The notes below the pieces were generated by a model, which was not told where the DNA came from, did no database searches, and saw only the letters and a program-made list of their open reading frames with translations. The translations under genes and the position numbers were made by a program. A stretch of DNA of 46,427 nucleotides from Bugula neritina (taxonomy: Eukaryota; Bryozoa; Gymnolaemata; Cheilostomatida; Bugulidae): the NCBI GenBank assembly GCA_964035545.1, contig CAXIUT010000025.1, positions 1-46,427 on the forward strand. The letters are read 5' to 3'. Shown here piece by piece: positions 13,614 through 26,009 of the stretch (position 1 is the stretch's first letter; every line of letters begins with the position of its first letter).

Positions 13614-15543
13614 ATGTAACCCAAAGAAAAAAGAGTACGAGTCCTGAGTGCTAAATATCCTGTAGCTCAAGTATAAAAATCTAGACCGTTTTCAGGTCGA
13701 TCTAATGCCACTTACAATAGAAAAGAACTTATTTAAAATGTATATCATACTGGAACTCATCGAGGAGTTAGTGCACATTCAAATCAACTTGGAAAATATA
13801 TATTATTGGGGATGTAGGCTGATAAAGTGTATCAAAAGCAGGGTCCTAAAATAAGCAAACAGAAAGAATAGATGGCATAGTAGATACATTCATTGAAGCA
13901 GACTATAAATAAATTGGTGGAGTAGCTTTCTCATGAGAGGGGTAAAGTATAGACAATGAAAAGAAAGAATAGTAAATATTCTAAGGTTTTGACTATGTAG
14001 TTTTAGAATGAGAAGCAGTGGGGGACTAATACAGTTAGTAATCATTTAGTAACAGGTATAAAGGCTATGTATGAATCATTGAAATAAAGTATTAAACTCT
14101 TTATATTTAGAATATTAACGGAAATGCAAATAATATGACACACTGTTTTCGAATATATCAGCTACTGATTATATCGAAATGAACTGTTATATTAATACTC
14201 TTGAATAATCAAATAAAGATCTAAAAAGGAAGATATAGAGTATAGTTCATCATAATTTGCAATTTACTATTGGTAATTAATCTCAAAAACAGGCAGCTTC
14301 TTTTATGGTTGCTGAACTGAAGTTATAAAAATAACACCTGAGTGATAAATTAAAAAATATCGAATAAAGTAATAAGATAAATATAGTTAAAAATAAAGAT
14401 ATGGATAAAAAGATATTCTTTTTGTAGAAATTGATTATCTAGAAAGATAATAATTTATATGCTCTGCAAAAGAAAGTCAAACACTATGGACAGTAAAATT
14501 AAAAACTTAAAGAACAAATTAATCGTACTAAAAGTTAATTATCATAGTTGTAAAGAAAATATCAATAATAACATGGTAATCATTAGATATTAATTTAACA
14601 AATAAATAAAAAATATTAAAGATAAATCGATGAGATAGTAAATGATAAAGATAGAAAGATAAAGAAGTTATAATAGCAGAATGCATATCTTCAGCATAGT
14701 ATGATTTAGACGAGAAAAGGAAATACTCAACTTAGCATGGAACTTCAATAACTCAAATAGAGTAAACTTAGAAGTCAAATTAAATATTAAAATACTAGTA
14801 ATACTAGTAATAATAATGATAAAATTATTAATAATATAGTTAAGATTTAAAAAATAAATCAAAATAAATAAAAAGATAACAATAAAGATCCAAATAATTA
14901 AGAAATAATAAGAGTGCCTCAAAAAGCTAATAAAAAATATAACTAATCGGCTCTTAAAAAAAGAAAAATACAGCTTTCAGAAGTACTAGATATAGGATAA
15001 CTCATCAAATATAAAATGATTGCTCAACATATCTCTCTGTAATAGCTCAAAACCCTATTCAACTGCAACCTAGCATCAAGACAATACTAAAACGACTAAT
15101 GGTCATAACAATATATGACCATGTAATAAGCCATAAACATACTCGTAAACTAACCAATAAATCTATAACAATAAAATGCGATAACTTTATCTCGATATCT
15201 GATCGAAGATATCCACGAAGAATATGTTTATTGTGACAAATTGAACTAAAATCATCGGTAAGTAGTAAAATCAATTATAAAAACACTAATCCAATAGTAT
15301 TAAATAGAATATAATGGTAATACTGAAGAATAGTATCAGAATGTGATAAATAATTACGGATAGAATCTAAAAAATGCTTTGAAGTCTTTATAACCGCATG
15401 GATATCTATCAAAAACAAGATTATTCAATGTTTTTAAAAGTCTAGGAATATAAACTTCATAATCTCTTCAAAGATATCTTATAGCTAAATTGGCTTTCAA
15501 ATCTAAAGATATGAATGAGTTGTCGTATAATGTTTTATTCTGA
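13614..15543 (+). CDS. Coiled-coil protein, possibly cytoskeletal
   Basis: 635 aa. An N-terminal basic part (EPKEKRVRVLSAKYPVAQVE), then long coiled coils (SLKQTINKLVEELSHERGKV and many later segments), an Asn-rich linker (NTSNTSNNNDK), and a C-terminal helical domain with NILVNEPINLEQENAITLSR and LAKLAFKSKDMNELS that could be EF-hand-like, although no clean calcium loop is visible. One intron of 22 nt (14089-14110) is needed; with 20 nt the frame fails. Many Glu are TAA. The overall look is that of a basal-body or axoneme protein, inferred from composition only. It is convergent with the F-BAR gene, 49 bp apart. Confidence 0.7.
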
Positions 15544-15592
15544 TTCTTTTAATAATTTTAGTTCATATATTTTATTATAATTAAAAACAAAT

Positions 15593-17828
15593 TCAATCAT
15601 TTACAATTGATTTTTACTTTTAACTTCCCTTAAGAGAAAACTGCATTGTCATCTCTTTGAACTGCTTAGAAGTATTTGTTATCATTTTTGAAAGATCTTT
15701 GTTTTGCTACTCGCTCATTTCATATAGTCGACAGTATCTTCCCACTATCAGTCTGACATTTTTGGATGTTATGCCAAACATAACCATGTAATGACAAAAA
15801 GAAGCAAGTTGACTAAAAATGATATTTTTTTATCTGAGAATAGTTTATGCTCTGGTTTATATTTTTTGTTTTGTAAAAATAGCCATCTACTAGTAAGTTG
15901 TTTCAAAGATAGCTGCCTACCAGAAATCATTTTTCTTCCAAATCTAACAAAAATACACTTATTGGTTCAAATAGATAAGTCTTTTGTGTTTGTCATCATT
16001 CCAATAGAAAGTAAATATTAGACCGAGTAATCCTCTTATAATAAAGGTATCATTCTATTTTTGACTTGCTTTTACCATTGTTTTTATAACTTTACTACAC
16101 ATCTTAGCGCAACTACTATTTTTAATCATAACTTCAAGTTGAACTCGATATTCTTCAAGAAAAATAAAACCTACCAACCGATATATATGTTGCTATTACA
16201 TCATCTTCTCTAAAACATCTATCCTCTTATTTACTTATTCGCTGTCGAACTACTCAACATTCCATAGTTAAGAAAGTATTTTCATTATTATTATGAAGGA
16301 ATCGAAAATAACTTAGTTTGATAAAGATTGCTATTTTTTATGGTTAGTTTGGGTTATTAAATTTGGTGGTTGTTGAATTTTTATTGTTTATATTAAATCT
16401 TTTAACTATTGTTACCAATTTATTGGAATACTAGGAGTCTCATTGTTGTTTTATTATTCTTTCTTCTCTTAGTTCATTTAAGACTTTTATTAGGGTTTTT
16501 ATTCAGGTTTGTACTAACATTCTTCCTTTTATAATTTGCTTTTTTATTAAGAGTTATTGACTTATTTTTAATTTTATTACTCTTAAGGCTTAAGTTAAGG
16601 TTTAGATAAAGGTTCTTTTTATACTTTTTGTTCACCATTTTATTAAATTTTCGGTTCTTTTTATTATTTAAGTTGTTTCCAAATTCCAGCAATGATATCT
16701 CTCAACTTTTTATTTTTCTAAATACATCTATTTTTACTTTATTAAATAACATCCAACTAAAATATTCTTCATCAACATGTAACAAAGAATTACTCAACAT
16801 TGATTTTCCCATTATCTTTTTCTGTTCAATAGTGTACTCGTTACTTTCAGAAATACTACTTCTTTTAGATTATTCTTTATTTTTATCATCAGAAATTATC
16901 CTGTTATTAATATTGTCCTTATTCTCATCAACAAATATCTCTGCATCTTTTTGATTATCAAGATATTCCATCTGTTTGCTGATATTCAGAAGATCATATT
17001 CAATATTTTTGAACATACTCACCTCAGCTACTATTAACTTACGCATACAATCACTCTGTAAACTAACCTGGTCTCGAATATGAGTCTAAGCCTCGTCCAT
17101 AACATTTTTTATCTCTCTAAATATCAATAAATATACGTGTTATATGCATTAGTAAATTGATTGAAAGTTTTAACTGATTGAATGTACAATTTTTAATATT
17201 ATTTGTTTTATTTGATACTTTCTACTGCCTTAGATATCAGTTTGACTTTCTTTTACTGAGGAATACCAGTTGTATACTTCATAATATTCTTTGTTATTAT
17301 CATTTCCTACATTTCTCGACTGATTCCTTCAAATTTAGACAAAGCTTATTTGTGATTATCCTCTACATTTCCTGCTTCTTTGTAATATCGCTTTATATCT
17401 TTCTCCATCTTCTTATGAAAGCTATTCTCCTTTTTATACAAATCAGAACAAATCGATTCTATCTATGTTTTAAGAGATTCAGCTAAATCCAAAGCCTGTC
17501 GACTTCTCTGTTCATGTTCGACCTTAAAAGCAGAACATATGTATGAAGTTGCAAGTTCGCTTCCAGGTTTAATATGCTTATCTAGTACTTTACTCAAACT
17601 AGTTAAACTTTTAGAGTAGGTAACTTCAATATCAATTCTTTTTTTGAATGCTTCCAGGAAGTCTTCCATCTGCTTTTTTATTGAACCTACGTATTCCACA
17701 ACATCCTGAGGGTGGGTCTAGATTAGAACCTATTTACTGTGAAGAATTTCGAGAAAAGAGGGAAAGTTGATTCCCTTTTAGGAGGAGCTTAATCGTCCAT
17801 ATCTCTGTGGTATAAATTATGAAATCAT
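15593..17828 (-). CDS. F-BAR domain protein with long C-terminal extension
   Basis: 731 aa. Residues about 20-300 look like FCH/F-BAR: FPSFLEILHSKEVLIETHPQ, then LEAFKKRIDIEVTYSKSLTS and a long helical part with FKVEHEQRSRQALDLAESLK. F-BAR dimers bend membranes during endocytosis and related processes; the dynamin in this window is a natural functional partner of such proteins, but no direct link is visible. The middle is acidic (KEEKEPKIEENGEQ) and the last ~330 residues form an unrecognised helical domain (IVGRYCRLYEMSEEQ). No SH3. Two 20-nt introns: 16718-16737, 17117-17136. The frame is open upstream to ATGs at 17894 and 17900, which overlap the YL1-like stop; the ATG at 17828 avoids overlap. 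Confidence 0.78.
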
Positions 17829-17886
17829 GCTTAGTAAAAATTCTTTTAATCCATCAGAATAAATCAATAACTATTTATGGAGATGA

Positions 17887-18726
17887 TCATACATTTTCAT
17901 TTATTTCCTAGACCATTTCATGTTCCTTCTGATTTTCAAATATCTTCTATTCTGTCTTCTAATTTTGACTGCTTATATTTAATCTATCTTCTTTTACTTC
18001 ATCTACAACAACAGGATCAATTTTCTATTCTTATTGACTTCTTATAGGAATTATTTCTTCTATTTGAACCACCTTTTACACTTCTTACACTTTTTGAATT
18101 TTCATTTAAGCTTTTTACTCTTAGATGTTGTTTTCATTTTAAACTTGAACTTCTTTTAATAATATTTATGACTTTTATTAAGGAGGAGGTTCCAATGGAA
18201 CCTTTTTCTTTCTTCCTCGCTTCCCTTTGGGTTTAGGAGGGCCTTACTCTTTCTCTTCATCATCCTTAGCATTAGGCCTTCTTCTCTTTTTGATTTTAGT
18301 ACCTTTTTTCCTGCCTCTTTTTCCTACATAGGAATCTGTAAGGTCAAAATCACTATCAAATTAGTCTCTACCTGAGCTACTTGCCTCGTAATCTTCTTGG
18401 TCCTCCGAATCATCAGGTCTATTGAGATCTCCTCCAAAATAATCTTGGTATTTATCCCAAAATCGATCTTTCTTTTGTTTTCCCTTCATGAGTTCTTTCA
18501 TGCGAGTCCCACGTTTTGAACGGAAGTGCATTGATTTGATAGCTGGTTCTATGACTTCCGAAGACCATCTCTATTAGTTTTCTGATAGATGCTATGCCTA
18601 ACAATGATCATCTTGGTTGCTTTTTTAATTTTTTAATTAACTTGGAGATTCGTTAGAATCTACTTTGGATTGTTTACGGGATTTTCTACAGATTTTATTT
18701 TTTTAATTTTGAATTTATTCCTCCAT
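17887..18726 (-). CDS. YL1 / Swc2 (VPS72)-like histone-variant chaperone
   Basis: 279 aa, no intron. The core HFRSKRGTRMKELMKGKQKK, DRFWDKYQDYFGGD and the acidic block ending DEFDSDFDLTDS match the N-terminal part of YL1/Swc2, the SWR1/p400 subunit that binds H2A.Z-H2B (family hallmark: R-R-T-A-G-N-R/K-like basic start, then E-x-D-S-D-F-D). Basic AT-hook-like KRGRKKG and GKRGRKKK follow, then an acidic C-terminus. The usual YL1 C-terminal domain is not visible and the protein is short, so this may be a divergent or reduced homologue. Nuclear location is likely. The stop at 17887 is very close to the F-BAR start. Confidence 0.62.
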
Positions 18727-18761
18727 AGGAACTCAAGACCTACCACTAAATAATCAATTAC

Positions 18762-18780
18762 AAAAAAAAAAAAAAAAAAA
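18762..18780 (+). repeat. Poly(A)19 tract in a divergent promoter
   Basis: Nineteen consecutive A between the divergent YL1-like gene (start 18726) and the secretory coiled-coil gene (start 18890). Such tracts exclude nucleosomes in many eukaryotes; a promoter role here is inference. Confidence 0.6.
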
Positions 18781-18889
18781 TTAAATCACACCACAGCGCC
18801 TCATTCTTGCGCATTTCTTTATTTAATTATTTTTGATGACAAGAAGGTCTCCATTATTGATAATTTTAACTCCAAATAATTCAATCAAT

Positions 18890-20498
18890 ATGAACTTCAA
18901 ATCGATCATCTTACTACTTGCAACTTTAACACTAATCTCATCTCAATAACCATCAATAATCGACTTCACTCACACTCAACTACTTGAAGAGACCAGCTTT
19001 ACTGGACTACCTAAAGACAACATCATTATTTCACCAGATACTAAACAATTTTAAAAGTATCATTTCCCCTAAGTCTGTGATTTGAAAGATCAACTGATCA
19101 TAGGAAATGATAGTTCAACATCAATAGATATCTTTATTAATCTTGACGACTACCTTTAATAGTTGAGAAAAAAGATATTGCATTTGCTAACAAAAGCATA
19201 AGAAATCAAAAACTCAAGAAGCTATTTAGATTGTAATTTTTTATTTATTAAGAAATCAGTAAGTATATGGACCTGACTGAATAAGTATCAATAATGGATA
19301 AATTTTAAAATTAACTGTAGTTGCTAGCCAAAAGATAATCATAGTTACAACATAGCAAATCTAAAATATAGAGAATGACTCAATAACTTGATGCTAAAAT
19401 AAAATAATATAACAACAATCCTAAAAATGAACAATTTCAAAGTATCAGTCTAAATTATGAAATCTAAAATTATAAAACTAAACTGATCTATCTGAAAGAT
19501 CTTAAAGAAAAAAGTATAAGATAAAAATAAGCTTAACCTAATAGAGATTTTACTTAATTTTTTAAAGATTTAGATAAAGATTTAAAGAGTGAGAGTGCAC
19601 AGATTAATTTCATTGATAACTATTTCAGAAATATGAGTTATCTTAGTCACTTAAAAGAAATGGCTAATAATTTAAGAGATAATTTGGTAGTTGATCAACT
19701 TCATATCTAGTATAAAGAATCTTGTTAAAAATAGAAACAAGATATCATATCTAAATCATCATCTCATAAAGAAATTACTTAAACGCTAGCACATCTCAGA
19801 GATAAAAAGAAATAATTTGGAAATACGACAAATAAATATTGTTAAGGTGTTGCTCTTAAATTAGAAATGCAAATTAAAAGATTACTAGGAATCATGAATT
19901 GGACCTTTGTTTGTGCTGAAGGATTACAAGATCTTAAAAATGCAAATACAGCCAGAAAAAGTTAACTTTAATAAATTTAAAGAAAAATAGCTAATTATGG
20001 TCAATAAGGATTCGATAACTATCATGATGAGTATTAAAAGATAAAAGAACTTATCAAAAACAAATATACTCAAATGAAAACCTTTAACATAGGTAATTGA
20101 AATATTATTTAGATAAATATAGTCATGATCCACTCTCTATTGATGAACTCATCGCATAATCATAGAAAGGAAAAAAAGAAGCTGAAGAAAAATCGAATAA
20201 TTTACCAACTTAGGCTCCTGGAGATCATCTGTATGATGAAATAAAGACTTTAGCTGAACTTATAAAGAAGTAAAAAGCTCAGTTTTGTCAAAAATATGGA
20301 GAGTATGATTAAAAGCAAAGGAAAATATGGTTTAATTTATACACAGTCGAACAAAGATCTACATATTCTTCAAAAATGAGAGGAGAATACTTGCTAGAAA
20401 GCCAAAAATTGAGACAGCTAGAACAATAGTATCTATATTCTAAAGATAAAATAATTGAATAAAGTAAAGATAATTGCCTTTAAAGTGATTCAATTTGA
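18890..20498 (+). CDS. Secretory coiled-coil protein, unknown
   Basis: 522 aa. Begins with a clear signal peptide (MNFKSIILLLATLTLISSQE), followed by coiled-coil segments rich in Lys/Glu and a few Cys (PEVCDLK, KYCEGVALKLE, NWTFVCAE, ESDNCLE-like end). No transmembrane helix after the signal. It is probably luminal in the secretory pathway or secreted, perhaps stored in granules, as many ciliate coiled-coil secretory proteins are; that role is a guess. Two 20-nt introns (19233-19252, 20093-20112). The frame is continuous with only TGA as stop. Confidence 0.68.
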
Positions 20499-20574
20499 TT
20501 TTACCATTTGATAACATTTCGAAACATATTTTTATTGATAATATATAAGGATTTAATCAATTATAGCTTTTTTA

Positions 20575-22081
20575 ATGATGAAATCTAGTTTTATAATTTT
20601 TGAAGTTATGAGTCAAGAGGGCGCCAATTTGAGCAATGGAATACAAGCTAGTTCACAAGCCATGAACCTGTTCTAATTGTAAGCTCGACTAACAACGTCT
20701 CAAACACAATAAGAAATTAGTTATTTTCTATTAATACAGATCGTGTCACAGTCCATCTAGAAGATGCATAAACACAAACTTAACTTAAACTGATGAATTT
20801 TACTTCTAGAAATCAAGCTTTTTTGAGAAATAACTATGTGCAGGAATTTAGAAGGCAAAAAAGTCAATTTTCTCGATTTCCAAAGTCAAACAAACATAAT
20901 CAGATGACTTAAAGAACTACATCAAAAGAAGTTAATTTTGACAAGTATATAATTTATCACAGAAATCGTAAAATTTCAAAACTTCCTCAAAAATTAATGT
21001 TTTAAGTGAACATAAAATAAAACATCCAAAATTTTCCTTCAATGATAATGATAAAATGGTAATAAGTCAATGAACAATATTTTATTGAAATAAAACAAGA
21101 GAAAGACCTTACTCGTGTGAAATCTGACAATTTAATGCATTATCAAAACAACTATTCTTAAGACAATTAAAATTAAACTGTTCTATTTACCTTTGAAAAG
21201 TTCTACAACAAATGTTATATGTAATAATAAAATAATCTAGGACATCTATACTGCATTGCATTTTCAACATAAAAAAATTTACAAATTAGTTACGAATCCG
21301 GTGTTTTGGTAATAATTTAAACTCATTCATGTCTGCTCTATCAGAATTAATTAATAAAATAAGCTCTTTTAAAAAATCGAAATACATGTACTAACTTTCT
21401 TACGAAAACCTAATGATTTGCATGAGAAATAAGTTTGAACAACTGAAAGGATATAACCAGAAAGATGCTTTAGAATTTTTCAATTGTTTTGAAAATTTAT
21501 TATCAGAAAATGATAACCATCTTTCAGAACTTTTTTCGATAAGACTTTTGTATGAACTAGTTTGTACAAGATGTAAGAATAAACGTGAATACTTATCATT
21601 GGAAACTTCTTTAAGCCTTTTTTATAACTTTGAAAATGGTAAATTATAATAACTTATAAATGATTATCTCAAAAACATAGAAGTTGAATCAAACTGTTCT
21701 TATTGCGGAAGTAATTTTATTTATTACTAAGATAAAACGGCCTTAAAGTCAACTAAAATACATAAATTGCCCTAAGTCTTAGTTCTTCAAATCAATAGAA
21801 CTTTATCCCATTCTACCAAACATAACTATTGGCTTATTGCCCCTTTTTAGTTAAATTTTATATTTCCTTACACAGAATCAAAATATGTACAGTACGAGAT
21901 GAATAGTTTTATTGATCATAAAGGTTCAACAGTATATGAAGGACACTATATCTCAAACTGTCTCAAACCCAATCAATGCTGGTATGAATTTAACGATCTA
22001 AAAGTAACAAAGCAAATTTTTGGAAAAGATTTTGTATCGAGAAGAGATTCTTATATATACTTTTATACCAAAAAAACTTGA
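20575..22081 (+). CDS. Divergent ubiquitin-specific protease (C19 family)
   Basis: About 488 aa. An unrecognised N-terminal region of about 200 residues precedes the USP fold. Cys box: YNKCYMTSILHCIFNIKKF, where the usual G-N-T-C-Y-x-N-S-x-L-Q is degenerate but the catalytic Cys (about residue 207) is kept. GYNQKDALEFF matches the QDAxEF block, CTRC and CSYC form the zinc ribbon, and GHYISN with WYEFND gives the His box (His about 444). Two 20-nt introns (20720-20739, 21221-21240); the second lies inside the Cys box, between CYM and TSIL. Two ATGs at 20575/20578 and one at 20608 are in frame; the first is used. The changed Thr-to-Lys and Gln-to-His near the Cys may affect activity. Confidence 0.75.
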
Positions 22082-22217
22082 TCTATTCAATAACTTGATT
22101 CAATATTTAATTCTTATTTTATTAAATGAATAGTTTTTTTTGTTTATGTTATCGACTTTGAATATTAAAGGTAAAATAAATCATTTTTGTTCATAAACTA
22201 TTCATATAATAAATTGA

Positions 22218-22649
22218 TCATTCTTACACCTGATATGCACTTTGCTTTGTTTATGATATTCCCATTTCAGGGATTACCTTATTTGCTCCCAGATATATCT
22301 CCTTCTACTCTAAAGTTTTTCTCACTTAAGCTGTTGTTAGCACTTTATCTTTTTTTGACTTATTTGCCTTTAATATATTTTTGAGATCGCCCGCCAAACT
22401 ATTCAATGAATATTCTGAAAAAATACCCAATAGGTTGTAAAACACTTAGTCATTGGTTTAGACACCAACTGACTAGCAAACTCTTTTGGTGAGACTATTG
22501 GGTATGACTCCTTTAGTTCTACTTGACTCGATGAGGATGGAATGGACAAGTTTATCGATTTGTATTTATTCTTTGCCTTAGTAGTTGAAATCTGGCAGTG
22601 GTTCCATGATTGGGTCTTGTATTTAGTCGTCTTAGTAGTTTTAGTCCAT
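22218..22649 (-). CDS. TAF10-like histone-fold protein (TFIID/SAGA), putative
   Basis: 143 aa, intronless. Begins MDENYEDDEIQDPIMEPLPD. The core matches the TAF10 order: SRTKGVIPNSLTKRVCESVG, then DEVFYNLLGIFSEYSLNSLA, then KVLTTAEVRKTLEEKEIYLG; TAF10 has IPD..., ...LISLAAQKFISDIANDAL... and ...YTLTMEDLTPALSEYGI. TAF10 pairs with TAF3/TAF8 or SPT7 in TFIID and SAGA. The resemblance is in pattern and spacing and needs a profile search. It sits between the convergent USP gene (136 bp from stop to stop) and the C2-like gene on the same strand, 53 bp away. Confidence 0.48.
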
Positions 22650-22702
22650 CTTCAAGTGATTGCTAAATATGAATATAATATGAATATATATCAGATTAGG
22701 AT

Positions 22703-25700
22703 TCAATTTTATTTGAATTGCAGGTAAATCAGGCCACAAAATTACGACTATCTTATGCTTTTAAAAGTATATACGCTTCTGACATCTTTGATGATCGAAT
22801 AGTTGCATTTGGCTATTATTTAACTATTATTCAGTAGCTATAAGCTACCATCTAAATACTATTAATTGTGAGTGAGTTGAAGACCTAGTTGATATTTTTA
22901 TTTAGTCTATTATCGATTGATATATAATTCATAGAGTTGGTTCTAGTTATTGTATGATATTTTTAATTTTGGTGCAACTAGTTTTATATTTAGATGGCAT
23001 TCTGTTGCCTAAATGCAACCTTAAAATCCCTATACTGTCATCTAGTAACGCATATACTATATCTTAGTCTTTTCTTTTTATTTCAACATATCTACTTGAT
23101 AGTTTAATTATTCTTTGTTTTTGATAATCTCACTTGATTTGATTTTAGTAGGTGACTATATTTTAGATATTTAATTATTAGAATATAATTGATGATTTGA
23201 TTTATGAGGTTATTATTTATGTTGAGGTTGGTTGATATTAGAAATGAAGAAATCATCATCTTAATCCCACTAATTATATATATTTTTAACTATTTATTTC
23301 TATTACTATTATTTCTTACTTTTCTATATTATTTTTTACTGATTTCTTTTCAAAAGATGTGTCTTGATAGTTTAATACGTTATTTTTGAGTTAGACTATT
23401 TTATTTTATTGAGATACTGCTCTATAGAACTAAATTATCTCATTATTAACTTGATTCCCACTTTCTAATATATTTTTTTAGCCTCTTGAAACTCTATCTC
23501 CCCATCAAAAACAAAACCCTCCAACTACTAATTCCCACCCATCTAAATAGCCCTATACAACTAAGATAAACAATACCTGCCCATTTGATTATCATCAATA
23601 TATTTTTATTTAACCTGATTATCCATTAAAAGACCATAAATAATATCATACAACATATTGATATTGGCCATATCATTAGAATTAGGTAATATCTATTCCA
23701 AAATAGTATCTATTTTTATTTACTATATGCCCAACTAACACAAGATATCAAATAAGATATTTTTATCAATAAAATTGTAAAGAAGATGAGCTTTGCATTT
23801 TGATTTCAACATCTGGAATATTTATTCGTTTTTGAAATCTGATAAGATATGTTTAAGTTGCTATTGGTATTATTTGGTTAATGATTTTGATATTTTCTGG
23901 TATTTTATTTACTGTTTTATGTTTTATAGTTTAAATGTCTGTCTGCTGTCAAGTTGATTGTTGTTTTTATTTGGAAATTGAATGGTTTATTCTTGTAAAT
24001 ATTTTTACATTGTTTTACTTAAAAATTAATTTTATATCTACATCTTGCTTTCTTGTTCATCTTATTATTCATCTGGAAGTTCTTGCTGCAATAATTATAC
24101 TTAATTCTTTTTAGATAAATGAATAATATCTGATTTTTATGCTAAAATATCTACCTATTCTTTGTCTATTTGTTTTTATGTGTCCATCTAACTATTATCG
24201 ACTTGTATTTACACTTCTTTCTTTGATTTGTTTTACTTTACATAAATTCCCAGGTGACTTTCTACCTATATTGCCTTTTTAGGTATATCATGGAATGGAT
24301 CTTTTCTTGCTTGATTGAGAAGGTTTTGAACTTGGCTAATAGTTCCATAACATAGCTTTACTCTATATGGACATTTATTTGATCCACCTTTGTAGTATGA
24401 AACTGATCTATTTTCATCATAGAGAAAAATTGGTTATAGAGAGGTATTTATCATGTTTTGATTGGTATTTTTAATAGGTTTTAAATTCACTTAAGAATAT
24501 CCGAAGAGTTAATTATTATCACTCCATAGTTATATCACTATTCTTTATGGAGTTTTCAGGTTTGAAGAACGATTATGAGGAAAAATATTAATATGTCTAT
24601 TATTGGCAAGTTAAGCTATTCTAAATTATATTTTTTATTTAGTTAGAGGAATTTGATAACGACATATTTTGCATTGACTACCAAATTCACTTAAAGCTAA
24701 ATAAATTTGTATTATTTATAAAGGTTAATCTGACTCTTTCTTTTTATGAGATTTATCACTGCTTTTAAATTTATTTTAAACTATTTAACTTGAATATTTC
24801 TAGAAAGAAGACTACCTACTATTAGGTCTTTGATTCATATTGACAAGAGGATTATGAGTAGTGTTCATCAAGTAGTTGGGTCGACTTGAAGCGAAAGAAT
24901 CTTTAACAGTATATGATAGAATAGGTTGCATGTGAGAAGGTGAGTAGTGAGAACTATTGGGAGTAGGATATTTTGGAGGCTTTTCAATGCTTCTTTTCAT
25001 TTATATCTTTTATAGACTGCTAGTTTTGAGTAAGTTGTTAAGAGAGTTTATTTTGTTCACGTTTTATTTTGCTTTTGACGATTGAATTTAATTATTTTAT
25101 AAATATCTACTTGAATCATACGGTTTGTTTTGAAGTTATGCTATCATTTTATCAATATCTTCTTATAATTATTTCTAATCTTCTGCTTATTGTTTTTCAT
25201 ATTTATTAGGACTATTTCTAGGCAAAATATGGCTTTATTTATGCTAGAATATATTTTAAATAGTCTTTTTCGGTGGTTTAATAGTTTAAGGCTATTCTTA
25301 ATCAATAGAATGTGGCAAGCTTAGTGATGAAGGCAGTGGTGATATCTACTAGATAACAAGTATATCTTAAAAATTGATAAGATTCTATTGATAAATTATC
25401 CTATGTATATCTTAATTGAAATCTAGCTTGATTTATGTTTATACTTACCCTATCTGTCTGTTATTTCTATCATAAATATATGATTTTTGTGTTGTACTAG
25501 CAAGATAACTTTTATTAGTAAATAAATAATCTATCGAATTATTGAATGCATTCAGAACTTGACTACTAGGTAGTAGATCTATATTCAATTATGCTGTAAA
25601 TATATTTTGTGGGTTACTAAAGATAAGAGAAATCGTTCTGCAATCGGTAAGATAAGAATAGAAATGCCATAAATTAGTTGCTATTTGATAGTTTATACTA

Positions 25701-25864
25701 AGAGGTGTTGAAGTTATGTTAGTTTGATATTTATTTCTTGAGTTGCCAAAGAAATGGGGTTAGATTGAGTTAAGGGGTGCTCTTGATGTTATTTTTGTGA
25801 TTTTCAGATTGAAACAACCATAGTTATGAGTATTTTTATGGTTGAAGTTAGGAGGCAGATGCAT
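22703..25864 (-). CDS. Large protein with C2-like segment and coiled coils, unknown
   Basis: 1053 aa in a single frame without introns. The N-terminal third begins MHLPPNFNHKNTHNYGCFNL and has beta-rich patterns; SYLTDCRTISLIFSNPQNIF is well ordered. Around the middle, QCKICRYQIPLTK, FRIAELANNRHINIFPHN and IVIELWSDNNELFGYSEVNL look like a C2-type beta sandwich of the sort found in centriole/cilium proteins (C2CD3, RPGRIP1 type). The C-terminal half is acidic coiled coil with many TAA/TAG Glu codons. Function is not assigned; the C2 suggestion rests on the LxVW/IELWxxNxLxG pattern alone. Divergent from the giant coiled-coil gene, 145 bp apart. Confidence 0.62.
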
Positions 25865-26009
25865 TTAAATTATCAAAACCAAATTTATAATTTTTTAACT
25901 TTAATATACTCAAAAATAACTTTAAAATTAATCATGATTTTTAAATATTAAAAGAATAAAATGAAATAGTTTTTTTTATTGATGTTCTTTATAATAATAA
26001 ATAATATTA

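Noticed and set aside
21302-21350. CFGNNLNSFMSALSEL as a USP Cys box lacking the nucleophile
   Set aside because: The 20-nt intron at 21221-21240 places a Cys box with intact Cys just upstream, so this segment is internal USP sequence.
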